From positions 1 through 14,999 of the forward strand of contig DVAE01000007.1 of the NCBI GenBank assembly GCA_014189675.1: a stretch of 14,999 nucleotides of DNA. The letters are read 5' to 3'. This stretch comes from Candidatus Undinarchaeales archaeon SRR5007147.bin71 (GTDB lineage: Archaea; Undinarchaeota; Undinarchaeia; Undinarchaeales; Undinarchaeaceae). Shown here piece by piece: positions 1 through 5,892 of this stretch. The position numbers were made by a program, and so were the translations under genes. Under the pieces are notes generated by a model. The model made no database searches. It was not told where the DNA came from and saw only the letters and a program-made list of their open reading frames with translations. Each line of letters opens with the position of its first letter. The first letter of the stretch is position 1.

Positions 1-312
1 AACGAGACTTCAGAAGCGATTGAAAATATTACAGAAGATATTATTTCAGGAGCAGAGGAAAGTCCCTGTACAACGAGTGGGACAACATTAGTCTATCTCA
101 AGGGGATTTACGAAGCTGAAGGAGGAGCATACAAAGCAAAATTTGAGGTTTTTAAAGATAATAGTACTGAAACAAAATACATAGTTTCAGGAACCACGGA
201 AGGTGTTAATAGCGTCACCATACAAGTAAATGAAATACTGGTGAGCAGTACAGGAGGAGGCGAAGTAAATGCATATATATTTGGAGAAAACCAGACCTGC
301 GTGTATTCATAA
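1..312 (+). CDS. C-terminal part of a probable secreted or surface protein (5' end outside window)
   Basis: Frame 1 is open from the first base to TAA at 310-312 and gives 103 residues with no internal stop. I do not recognise a family. What can be seen: the chain is rich in Thr, Ser, Gly and Glu, alternates short beta-like stretches (TTLVYLKGIYEAEGG, YKAKFEVFKD, NSVTIQVNEILVSS), and has only two cysteines, at residues 23 and near the end (NQTCVYS), which could form a disulfide. It carries four N-X-S/T sequons (NET, NIT, NST, NQT). Archaeal pilins, archaellins and S-layer-like proteins are often N-glycosylated at such sites, so an exported location is inferred. It ends 2 bp before the next gene on the same strand, so co-transcription is possible. 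A TATA-like stretch inside its 3' end may serve the next gene. Confidence 0.6.
   Translation, partial: NETSEAIENITEDIISGAEESPCTTSGTTLVYLKGIYEAEGGAYKAKFEVFKDNSTETKYIVSGTTEGVNSVTIQVNEILVSSTGGGEVNAYIFGENQTCVYS
273..280 (+). promoter_or_regulatory. Possible TATA box for the lipoate ligase gene
   Basis: The sequence ATATATAT is centred about 38 bp before the ATG at 315, so transcription would start near 303 and give a leader of about 12 nt. It lies inside the upstream coding region, where AT-rich codons make chance matches likely, so this is weak. Confidence 0.3.
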
Positions 313-314
313 TA

Positions 315-1061
315 ATGAGACTGATTAAACTAAGAGAAGAGGATGGTGCTATGGCAATGGCAGTTGACGAAGCAATATTGAAAGCACGTTCAAAGGGACT
401 TGTTCCGGACACTTGCAGGCTTTTTGTTTTCAATCCATCGACAGTTACGATTGGCTACTTTCAGAGCTATGCAGAGGAAATATATGATGAAAAGCGCAGA
501 GAAGTTGGAATAGACGCAGTTCGAAGGATAACAGGAGGAGGCGCCGTTTACCACGACCAGCAAGGGGAAATAACCTATTCTGTTGTAATGGGAGAAGACA
601 CATTGAACAAGAAAATACCAGAATCTTATGGATTCCTCTGCCAGCCCATAATAGAAGCTCTTGATATTCTGGGAATAAAATCTGAATTCAAGCCAATTAA
701 TGACATACTGACGAATGGAAAGAAAATATCAGGAAGTGCTCAGACGAGGAAATGGGGAGCAGTTCTTCAGCACGGAACTTTGATGTACAAGACCAATATA
801 GATGAACTCTTTTCAGTTCTTAATGTGTCAAAAGCAAAAATTGCAGATAAAATTCTTGATGCAATAAAAGACAGAGTTACAACTGTAGAGAAGGAAATTG
901 GAGATATCTCACGAAAGGAAGTTGAGAAGGCAATGATAGAAGGATATAGACGAGTTTTCGGGGAGCTTGAAGAAGAAGAGCTCACAGCAGAAGAGCTTGA
1001 GATGGCAAAGGAGTTAAGAGAAAGTAAATACGCGACAAGTGAGTGGCTAAATCAGAAATAG
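315..1061 (+). CDS. lplA: Lipoate-protein ligase A family protein (catalytic domain only)
   Basis: The 248-residue protein belongs to the BPL/LplA/LipB ligase fold. These cytoplasmic enzymes activate lipoate with ATP and attach it to a lysine of lipoyl domains in 2-oxoacid dehydrogenases or glycine cleavage H protein. Visible motifs: RRITGGGAVYHD at residues 70-81 (lipoyl-AMP binding loop), NDILTNGKKISGSAQTR at 129-145 with the expected substrate-binding lysine at about 137, HGTL at 153-156, and the C-terminal KYATSEW typical of LplA. The ATG at 315 gives a normal family N-terminus. The long accessory domain of bacterial LplA is absent; archaeal LplA is known to need a separate LplB (accessory domain) partner, and none is in this window. 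A transferase (LipM/octanoyl type) is an alternative reading, but the C-terminal motif favours a ligase. Its stop codon directly abuts that of the converging gene. Confidence 0.85.
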   Translation: MRLIKLREEDGAMAMAVDEAILKARSKGLVPDTCRLFVFNPSTVTIGYFQSYAEEIYDEKRREVGIDAVRRITGGGAVYHDQQGEITYSVVMGEDTLNKKIPESYGFLCQPIIEALDILGIKSEFKPINDILTNGKKISGSAQTRKWGAVLQHGTLMYKTNIDELFSVLNVSKAKIADKILDAIKDRVTTVEKEIGDISRKEVEKAMIEGYRRVFGELEEEELTAEELEMAKELRESKYATSEWLNQK

Positions 1062-2714
1062 CTATTCAAGCCTTTCAAGAATCTGATCAACCTTCTGCTC
1101 AATTATTCTGAGGCGCTCATCTACACCAGGTTCAGATTCCTGCTCTCTTTGAGCTGGCTGTTCTGAAGTGATTTCTGAAACAGGAGTAGATACTATTCTA
1201 GAAAACATAGTGTTGAGAAGATCTGTGTGAGCAGCCTCGAGATCTGAATAGTCACTTGTCTTGACTATGTACGCCCGTTCGGATCCCTCAAGCATATTCA
1301 CTCCAGCAAGTGCGGCAACTTTCTGACCTGAGCCGTATCCGCTGACAATTGAAGACAGTGCATAAAGACGGTTCTGGCTATCCTGATAGATCTGAACCTG
1401 CTGAGGAACCCAGCCTTCGAAGTTTTGGACTTCTGTCCTTGCAAGTCTAAGAATCTTGTTCACCCCAGGAATGTTCTTTTCTAAATCATCAAATTTATAC
1501 ATCTTTACTTCCCCGGCATTGTTATAATCCGCTCCAATTAGGACAATGGCCGCAGTTCTTGCTCCACGGGACTCTCCCCCAACAGGCTCGTATAATGTGG
1601 CCCAGTAAAGCTCATCGTTATAGACAGAAAGTATGGGATATTTTTGGAAGGTCTCAGCTCCACCAGCTGATATTTGACCCCCTGGAATTTCATAAAGGGA
1701 CTCGCCTTCAGATGACCTTTTTGTTATTTCACGGGCAATGAAACCAAAGCGGTTGGCTCCATAAATATAAGATTGTGCCAAAGCCAGTGACTCTGGATAA
1801 ACACGAAGATTGTCCTGACCTATAAATTCCTTGAGAGCACCAAGCTCGTCTGGATTATAATGACGAATTTCTGGATTCTGAGCGCTGACCAAAGTTACGC
1901 CTTCAAAGGTTTGGGAATACGTAAAAGAAAACCATTTAATGGATATTCTTGGATAGAGCCACCATATTCCTCCGTCAGTTCCGCTTGTTAGATAGCCGTC
2001 TCCAACAATCCAGAACCTGTTTGCATACCAAGCCCTCCTTTTAGATTTCTGATTGAACATACGATTTTCTGTGTATCTGAGGTCCATCTCTGAGACTTCC
2101 GGACTAAGCTCAATCATTCCAGAAGTTTGTGAAAATCCAGGTGAAGTCCTGACAAGTTGGTTGACGACTCCGTTTGGCTCCAATGCTGCTCTCCACAATA
2201 AAACTCCGTCTTCGTAGACTGGTTCAGTATCTAAAATCGTAGTCCAGCCAAAACGGTTTGCCCTTAATCTTATCTCCCCTGTATTATGAGGAACTCTCCT
2301 ATAGACATCAGTGGTGAACAGATTTCTGGATTCAAGATCGCTAAGAACTAGCTGCTCCGACTGGAAATCAGTTCCATCCTCCATTTCATAAAAACCCGGA
2401 GAAAGACCGACCCATATTACTTTCCATGCCAGTCCAGCCAAGAAAAATAGAACGAAGTATGCTGTAAGAGTATAAATGAGCTTCCGACTGGCCACGTCTT
2501 TGACAGCTCCGGCACCTATCTGGATGAATCCTGTCCTTGCCCTGGGTCTGAAAAGAAAAGGTGCGGCAAGACGAAGATAAAGAAATAATGGAATTGCAAG
2601 AAACACAAATACGTAGACTATACGGACGTCAAGAGTCAGCCACCAGGAAAGATATCCTGCAAGCAGAAGAACTAAGAAAGAACTCCAGCTGTTACGCAGT
2701 GTCTTTGGAATCAT
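1062..2714 (-). CDS. Unrecognised membrane-anchored protein with a large C-terminal domain and coiled-coil tail
   Basis: The 550-residue protein matches no family I can name. Three hydrophobic segments are visible near the N-terminus: about residues 11-28, 31-50 and 79-104, with a basic stretch (RPRARTG) between the second and third. About 420 residues follow that are soluble in character, rich in Tyr/Trp and beta-like, with repeated aromatic motifs such as WWLYPRISIKW and GANRFGF. The last 20 or so residues (VDERLRIIEQKVDQILERLE) have heptad spacing expected of a short coiled coil, after a polar linker near 510-528. If the N-terminus is inside, three spans put the big domain outside, but topology is not settled. 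It follows the MIP18-type gene by 35 bp on the same strand and also has its own TATA-like box 25 bp upstream, so it may be leaderless and separately transcribed. It converges on lplA with no spacer. Confidence 0.75.
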   Translation of the reverse strand: MIPKTLRNSWSSFLVLLLAGYLSWWLTLDVRIVYVFVFLAIPLFLYLRLAAPFLFRPRARTGFIQIGAGAVKDVASRKLIYTLTAYFVLFFLAGLAWKVIWVGLSPGFYEMEDGTDFQSEQLVLSDLESRNLFTTDVYRRVPHNTGEIRLRANRFGWTTILDTEPVYEDGVLLWRAALEPNGVVNQLVRTSPGFSQTSGMIELSPEVSEMDLRYTENRMFNQKSKRRAWYANRFWIVGDGYLTSGTDGGIWWLYPRISIKWFSFTYSQTFEGVTLVSAQNPEIRHYNPDELGALKEFIGQDNLRVYPESLALAQSYIYGANRFGFIAREITKRSSEGESLYEIPGGQISAGGAETFQKYPILSVYNDELYWATLYEPVGGESRGARTAAIVLIGADYNNAGEVKMYKFDDLEKNIPGVNKILRLARTEVQNFEGWVPQQVQIYQDSQNRLYALSSIVSGYGSGQKVAALAGVNMLEGSERAYIVKTSDYSDLEAAHTDLLNTMFSRIVSTPVSEITSEQPAQREQESEPGVDERLRIIEQKVDQILERLE

Positions 2715-2734
2715 AACTCGATTAAGGAAAGGTA

Positions 2735-2742
2735 GTTTTTAT
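2735..2742 (-). promoter_or_regulatory. TATA-like box of the 550-residue membrane protein
   Basis: On the minus strand this reads ATAAAAAC. Its centre is about 25 bp upstream of the ATG at 2714, which predicts a leaderless or nearly leaderless transcript. It lies in the 35-bp gap after the MIP18-family gene. Confidence 0.45.
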
Positions 2743-2749
2743 GCTTTGC

Positions 2750-3052
2750 TTAAATGCCCAGCATTGTCCTAACTTTCGCAGGAGGCTCCCAAGGAGGATT
2801 GAAAGTAAGTTCAACCTCAACGTCGGATGCCCCACCAGAAAGTTTCAGACGGTCTTTTATCTCAGAAATCATCATTTGTCCAAAGGGACAGGTTGGAGAA
2901 GTCAAAGTCATTTTTATTTTCACTGAAGAAGCTGATACATCCAGTTCGTAAATGAGTCCGAGGGTCCACACATCCAGACCAAGCTCCGGGTCCTTGCATT
3001 CTTTAAGAAGTTCGATAGCTTTCTCTTTAGTAAGTTCTTGATTCATCCCCAT
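2750..3052 (-). CDS. MIP18/SufT-family (DUF59) iron-sulfur cluster assembly protein
   Basis: This 100-residue protein has the whole MIP18 (DUF59) domain. Characteristic features are CKDPELGLDVWTLGLIYEL near residues 19-37, where the family has the D-P-E/D pattern, and TSPTCPFG near 51-58, holding the conserved reactive cysteine. Family members act in the cytoplasm in Fe-S cluster assembly or delivery. The gene overlaps the end of the ferredoxin gene; an alternative ATG at 3046 would give a 98-residue product and a classic 4-base ATGA stop-start overlap, implying translational coupling. Pairing with a ferredoxin supports an Fe-S maturation role, though which clients it serves cannot be told. 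The fold assignment is firm and the precise role is inferred. Confidence 0.9.
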   Translation of the reverse strand: MGMNQELTKEKAIELLKECKDPELGLDVWTLGLIYELDVSASSVKIKMTLTSPTCPFGQMMISEIKDRLKLSGGASDVEVELTFNPPWEPPAKVRTMLGI

Positions 3053-3324
3053 TTAATTTTTACCCTACCCTTTTGAATTCTGCACTGGCAGGCAAGCCTC
3101 TGTTTTTCCTTAGAACCACAGGTAGCGAGAGTTCTGCTTTCATGCGGTGCAATTGGACTAAGGTTTTCTTCACCTTCTTCGACAGTTACAAGACAGGTTC
3201 CGCAAAGACCGTTTCTGCATCCAAAGGGGAGGGAACTGTCTACCTCTCTGGCAAGGGCCTCTAGAGAATCTCCCTCTTTTGCTTTCACCGTTTTCTTGTC
3301 ATTTAAAAAATGAACTTCTACCAT
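3043..3324 (-). CDS. Plant-type [2Fe-2S] ferredoxin
   Basis: The 93-residue protein has the beta-grasp 2Fe-2S ferredoxin pattern: FGCRNGLCGTC gives Cys36, Cys41 and Cys44, and the fourth ligand is Cys79 in RLACQC. Two further cysteines, 69 and 81, are not part of the standard ligand set. Such proteins carry single electrons in the cytoplasm. The length is normal for a stand-alone small ferredoxin. The ATG at 3324 is supported by a TATA-like box centred about 27 bp upstream, which predicts a leaderless mRNA. The gene heads a minus-strand unit with the MIP18-family gene, which overlaps its stop codon. The redox partner is not in the window. Confidence 0.92.
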   Translation of the reverse strand: MVEVHFLNDKKTVKAKEGDSLEALAREVDSSLPFGCRNGLCGTCLVTVEEGEENLSPIAPHESRTLATCGSKEKQRLACQCRIQKGRVKIKWG

Positions 3325-3334
3325 AAGAAGAAAG

Positions 3335-3342
3335 TATTAAAT
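3335..3342 (+). promoter_or_regulatory. TATA-like box of the MBF1 gene
   Basis: The sequence TATTAAAT is centred about 27 bp before the ATG at 3366, which predicts a leaderless transcript. It sits between the ferredoxin start codon and the ferredoxin TATA-like box. Confidence 0.55.
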
Positions 3343-3347
3343 CTTGC

Positions 3348-3355
3348 TTAATATA
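3348..3355 (-). promoter_or_regulatory. TATA-like box of the ferredoxin gene
   Basis: On the minus strand it reads TATATTAA and is centred about 27 bp before the ATG at 3324, as expected for a leaderless archaeal transcript. It lies downstream of the oppositely directed MBF1 box, so the two core promoters cross. Confidence 0.55.
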
Positions 3356-3365
3356 GTTACTATAT

Positions 3366-3728
3366 ATGGAGTGCGAGCTGTGCGGACTGGTGCTGGACAT
3401 AGAAAGAAAAGTAAGTGTCGGTGGCTCGACCGTTTCGGTCTGTGAGCACTGCACCCGCTACGGAAAGGAGATTTTTACGAGTAATGTAGAAGCCTCCAAA
3501 ATCAGCCAGTCTAATTATAAAATGCCTGAGGAGACTCTTCTTGTTGATGATTTTGGAAAAATGATTTCACAGCAAAGACAGAAGCTTGAGATGACTCAGA
3601 AAGAATTCGGAGTTTTTCTCGGAGTGAAACTCTCAGAGCTGAAAATGATAGAGAATGGGAAGCTAAGACCAGATGACGCGACTGTTAAGAAAATGGGAAA
3701 TAAACTAGGATTAAGTCTTTTCGAGTAA
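3366..3728 (+). CDS. Archaeal multiprotein bridging factor aMBF1 (zinc ribbon + HTH)
   Basis: The 120-residue protein has the two-part MBF1 layout: an N-terminal zinc ribbon with Cys3, Cys6, Cys26 and Cys29 (CELC and CEHC), then a Cro/C1-type helix-turn-helix from about residue 64 to 118, including RQKLEMTQKEFGVFLGVKLSELKMIENG. MBF1 proteins are transcription co-regulators; the archaeal form has also been linked to ribosomes and translation. It is shorter than the usual archaeal protein of roughly 150-160 residues because the linker between ribbon and HTH is short. The ATG at 3366 is the first possible start after a TATA-like box at the leaderless distance. It diverges from the ferredoxin gene and ends 2 bp from the end of the converging unknown gene. 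Confidence 0.9.
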   Translation: MECELCGLVLDIERKVSVGGSTVSVCEHCTRYGKEIFTSNVEASKISQSNYKMPEETLLVDDFGKMISQQRQKLEMTQKEFGVFLGVKLSELKMIENGKLRPDDATVKKMGNKLGLSLFE

Positions 3729-3730
3729 AA

Positions 3731-4210
3731 TTAAATTATATTGAAGGTTTTTGCAAGGTTTCTCAGATGCTTTGCCTGTTTTGTGTCTTTTGATGAGTGT
3801 TTTTCAATTCCAGCTAGAAGGGAATCCACATCAAGAACAGTGAGAACTTTCTTGCCCTCATCTGAAAAGGAGGAGGACTCCCACTTTCTACCAGTTATGA
3901 GAACTAATTCATCTCTGTCCTTGTCGAACTCATCGCTTTTATTCAGGTCGGAAACATATTGAGTAAGAATTTCAGAAGCGAGAGACTCTATGAAGTCATT
4001 GTGCTCTTCAAGAAGGACAATTATTTTTTTTACAAGCTCATCCTCTTCTTCTGCAATGAGAACGCAGGAAGCTCTTAGAGAGTAAGCAGCAGCGTCGACA
4101 TCGACTCCACAATCAGAACTGAGACCTGGGTATTTTGCCGCGAAAAGAGCGCAGACTAGCTTTTCCTTGTTATCCTGACTTAGTTCGTCGTATGCCTTCT
4201 TATTAATCAC
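3731..4210 (-). CDS. Unknown acidic alpha-helical protein, 159 residues
   Basis: I recognise no family. The sequence is rich in Glu, Asp, Lys and Leu and reads as soluble and mostly helical, for example DELVKKIIVLLEEHNDFIESLASEI in the middle and the basic C-terminal helix KDTKQAKHLRNLAKTF. There is no signal peptide or membrane span, and two cysteines near residues 34 and 49. The start is a GTG at 4210; no Shine-Dalgarno precedes it, but a TATA-like box centred about 25 bp upstream fits a leaderless GTG-initiated transcript, and there is no internal Met to use instead. It lies downstream of hisS on the same strand with a 45-bp gap, and converges on MBF1. Coding is supported by length, absence of a better opposite-strand reading and tight gene spacing. 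Confidence 0.65.
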   Translation of the reverse strand: MINKKAYDELSQDNKEKLVCALFAAKYPGLSSDCGVDVDAAAYSLRASCVLIAEEEDELVKKIIVLLEEHNDFIESLASEILTQYVSDLNKSDEFDKDRDELVLITGRKWESSSFSDEGKKVLTVLDVDSLLAGIEKHSSKDTKQAKHLRNLAKTFNII

Positions 4211-4230
4211 AAGAGGAGTAATGCTTGGAT

Positions 4231-4238
4231 ATTATTAA
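4231..4238 (-). promoter_or_regulatory. TATA-like box of the 159-residue unknown gene
   Basis: The minus strand reads TTAATAAT, centred about 25 bp upstream of the GTG start at 4210 and inside the 45-bp gap after hisS. Confidence 0.4.
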
Positions 4239-4255
4239 GCTTGTTGGAAAAGGGA

Positions 4256-5521
4256 TTAGTTTGATAATTTACTAATTATTTTCTCAATGCCGAGCTCTTC
4301 CTGCTTTCCGCTTTCCATATTCTTCAAGGTGTATTTCTTTGATTTTACTTCTTTCTCGCCGACTACGAGTGAATAAGCTATACCAAGAGAATTTGCATAA
4401 TTGAATAGCTTGCTCGGACCACGCTTCATCAAGTCTATTGATGATGGAATTCCAGCATCTCTTAGCTGCTGGACAATTTTTGCGGCATCTTTGAAGGTGT
4501 TCCCAATTGGAATGACGAGGACTTTAGTCTCAGTTTTTGGGATGTCTACCATTTTTCGCTCCTTCATTATCTCAATTATCCTTTCAACTCCGATGGAACA
4601 GCCTGTTGCCGGCATATCGGATTTTCCGTAGACTCCAATGAGATCATCATAACGGCCACCAGCCCCAACACTTCCGTATTTCTCCATTCCCTTCACTTTT
4701 ATCTCGAACACGAAACTGGTATAGTAAGCAAGTCCGCGCACCATAGACAGAGTAAGTTTTAGCCATTTTCCAAGGCCGAGGGATTTTGAAGCCTTCAGAA
4801 GCTCCTTTGTTTTGGCAAGTTCGGCGCTTTCAGGCAGTTTTTCTTCAAGCTCCTTCATGCCGGCAGTTTCTATAAATTTCAGGAACTTGTCAACATTTTT
4901 GATTCCTTTGTCCTCTATTTCCTTTTTGACAGAATTCATCCCTATCTTGTCAAGCTTGTCTATGCATCTGAACAAATCAGGGCACTTAACTCGTGGAATT
5001 TCGAATAGTTCGGCAAGTTCCTCTAGAAGTGCTCTGTTATTTACTTCAACTATGAAATCTTTGAAACCCAGGGCTTTAAGCGAGGCTACAACGGCCCCTA
5101 CTGCATCAAGATCTGCCTCGACCTCCGTGGAGCCTACAACATCGACGTCTGCCTGCCAGAACTCGCGGTAACGTCCAGCCTGAGGCTGGTCATAGCGCCA
5201 TACGCGCCCTATCTGGAAGCGCTTGAAAGGCCTTGGAATCATCGGATTGTTGGCAATATAGCGCGCCATTGGAACTGTTAAATCGAAACGGAGACCCATC
5301 TCACGCTCACCATAGTCAGTAAAACGGAATATCTCTTGTGAGACATCTTCTCCACCAGCACTCTTAGCGCTAAGCGTTTCCCAGCGCTCGAAGGCCGGAG
5401 TTTCCAGCTCCTGATATCCGTAGGTCTTGTAAACTCTCCTGATTGTGTCGAAAACATAGTTTCTCAAAGACATTTCCTGCGGACTGAAATCACGTGTTCC
5501 TTTTGCTTTTTCAAAAGCCAT
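4256..5521 (-). CDS. hisS: Histidyl-tRNA synthetase
   Basis: The 421-residue class II enzyme joins histidine to tRNA-His in the cytoplasm. Visible elements: KGTRDF near residues 7-12; RFDLTVPMARYIANN at 78-92; motif 2 with FKRFQIGRVWRYDQPQAGRYREF from about 99 to 121; histidine-binding RGLAYYT at 263-268; GAGGRYDDL at 287-294; motif 3 GCSIGVERI at 307-315; and a C-terminal anticodon-binding domain from about 332 (KVLVIPIG). I start it at the ATG at 5521, preceded by AAGGTGAT as a Shine-Dalgarno. The frame stays open 20 codons further, but that extension runs into tRNA-His and lacks family similarity. The tRNA-His gene lies 21 bp upstream on the same strand, so tRNA and synthetase are likely on one transcript. 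The length is normal. Confidence 0.97.
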   Translation of the reverse strand: MAFEKAKGTRDFSPQEMSLRNYVFDTIRRVYKTYGYQELETPAFERWETLSAKSAGGEDVSQEIFRFTDYGEREMGLRFDLTVPMARYIANNPMIPRPFKRFQIGRVWRYDQPQAGRYREFWQADVDVVGSTEVEADLDAVGAVVASLKALGFKDFIVEVNNRALLEELAELFEIPRVKCPDLFRCIDKLDKIGMNSVKKEIEDKGIKNVDKFLKFIETAGMKELEEKLPESAELAKTKELLKASKSLGLGKWLKLTLSMVRGLAYYTSFVFEIKVKGMEKYGSVGAGGRYDDLIGVYGKSDMPATGCSIGVERIIEIMKERKMVDIPKTETKVLVIPIGNTFKDAAKIVQQLRDAGIPSSIDLMKRGPSKLFNYANSLGIAYSLVVGEKEVKSKKYTLKNMESGKQEELGIEKIISKLSN

Positions 5522-5542
5522 AGCAATCACCTTGAGACTGAG

Positions 5543-5615
5543 GGCCCGGACCGAGAATTGAACTCGGATCTCTAGCTCCACAAGCTGGAAGGATAACCAT
5601 TACCCCATCCGGGCC
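5543..5615 (-). tRNA. tRNA-His (GTG)
   Basis: The minus strand folds as a full cloverleaf. The acceptor stem begins GGCCCGGA; position -1 is an encoded G (5615) that can pair with the discriminator C73 (5543), the hallmark of tRNA-His. The anticodon GTG is at 5581-5579, with U33 before it and G37 after. The T arm is CCGAG, TTCAATT, CTCGG. No CCA is encoded. One oddity is a C28-A42 mismatch in the anticodon stem (5587 with 5573); other stem pairs are good. Because the G-1 is encoded, no guanylyltransferase step would be needed if 5' processing leaves it. It sits just upstream of hisS, with a degenerate copy further upstream. Confidence 0.93.
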
Positions 5616-5626
5616 ATTTTTATTGA

Positions 5627-5633
5627 TTATATA
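5627..5633 (-). promoter_or_regulatory. TATA-like sequence upstream of tRNA-His and hisS
   Basis: The minus strand reads TATATAA, only about 15 bp before the tRNA 5' end, which is too close for the usual archaeal spacing. A second A/T stretch at 5673-5681 (AATAAAAAT on the minus strand) would start transcription near 5650 and give a leader of about 35 nt that includes part of the remnant. I cannot say which is used. Confidence 0.25.
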
Positions 5634-5635
5634 TT

Positions 5636-5672
5636 GGACCGGAGTTACACGCTTGCGTGTTTGATCCGGGCC
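5636..5672 (-). pseudogene. Degenerate 37-nt tRNA-His remnant (acceptor mini-helix)
   Basis: Reading the minus strand, this stretch starts with GGCCCGGAT, identical to the first nine bases of tRNA-His, and ends with TCCGGTCC, which matches the tRNA-His 3' acceptor strand TCCGGGCC at seven of eight bases. The two ends can pair over eight positions with one C-U mismatch. All arms between are gone and are replaced by a perfect 14-bp palindrome (5647-5660) that can fold as a 5-bp hairpin with a CAAG loop. The 13 bp upstream of the tRNA are also copied here, so a whole tRNA plus leader was probably duplicated and then lost its interior. Whether it is transcribed or bound by anything is unknown. 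Confidence 0.6.
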
Positions 5673-5807
5673 ATTTTTATTGATTGTGAAAACAGCTGAA
5701 GCTGTAAATGAAATTTTTTTAGAATCCTGACTAAAAGCTTTGTTTTCCTCAACTATGAAGACACTCACTTCTAATCATTTTGATCAACATAGCTATGAAA
5801 AACCCAC

Positions 5808-5814
5808 TATTTAA
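5808..5814 (+). promoter_or_regulatory. TATA-like box of the DUF5679-like gene
   Basis: TATTTAA is centred at 5811, predicting a start near 5837 and a leader of about 55 nt before the ATG at 5893. This is one of the few leadered transcripts in the window. The rest of the 277-bp gap between tRNA-His and this gene holds the tRNA-His remnant and otherwise nothing I recognise. Confidence 0.45.
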
Positions 5815-5861
5815 GGATTTTCACGAATAGAAACACTATTAAACAGTGGAATGTATGGGAC

Positions 5862-5880
5862 TTTAAGCGTATCGCTTAAA
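5862..5880 (+). promoter_or_regulatory. Perfect inverted repeat directly before a Shine-Dalgarno
   Basis: TTTAAGCG and CGCTTAAA form a perfect 8-bp stem around a 3-nt TAT loop. The last base of the stem touches the strong Shine-Dalgarno AGGAGGG at 5881-5887, five bases before the ATG at 5893. In the predicted leader this would be a hairpin next to the ribosome-binding site; as DNA it could be a dimeric operator. The structure is seen; the function is inferred. Confidence 0.5.
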
Positions 5881-5892
5881 AGGAGGGTTAAA

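Larger units (their letters stand above)
5607..5685. repeat. 22-bp exact direct repeat at the 5' end of tRNA-His
   Basis: Positions 5607-5628 and 5664-5685 are identical over 22 bases. The first copy covers the first nine bases of tRNA-His plus 13 bp of its leader; the second covers the same part of the degenerate remnant. The copies are 57 bp apart, start to start. Confidence 0.9.

Noticed and set aside
5522-5581. Twenty-codon N-terminal extension of hisS
   Set aside because: It overlaps tRNA-His, has no family similarity, and the ATG at 5521 has a good Shine-Dalgarno.
5511-5768. Minus-strand reading frame of 85 codons with repeated NKNGPD
   Set aside because: The repeated peptide is only the translated tRNA-His leader repeat; the frame spans the tRNA and its remnant.
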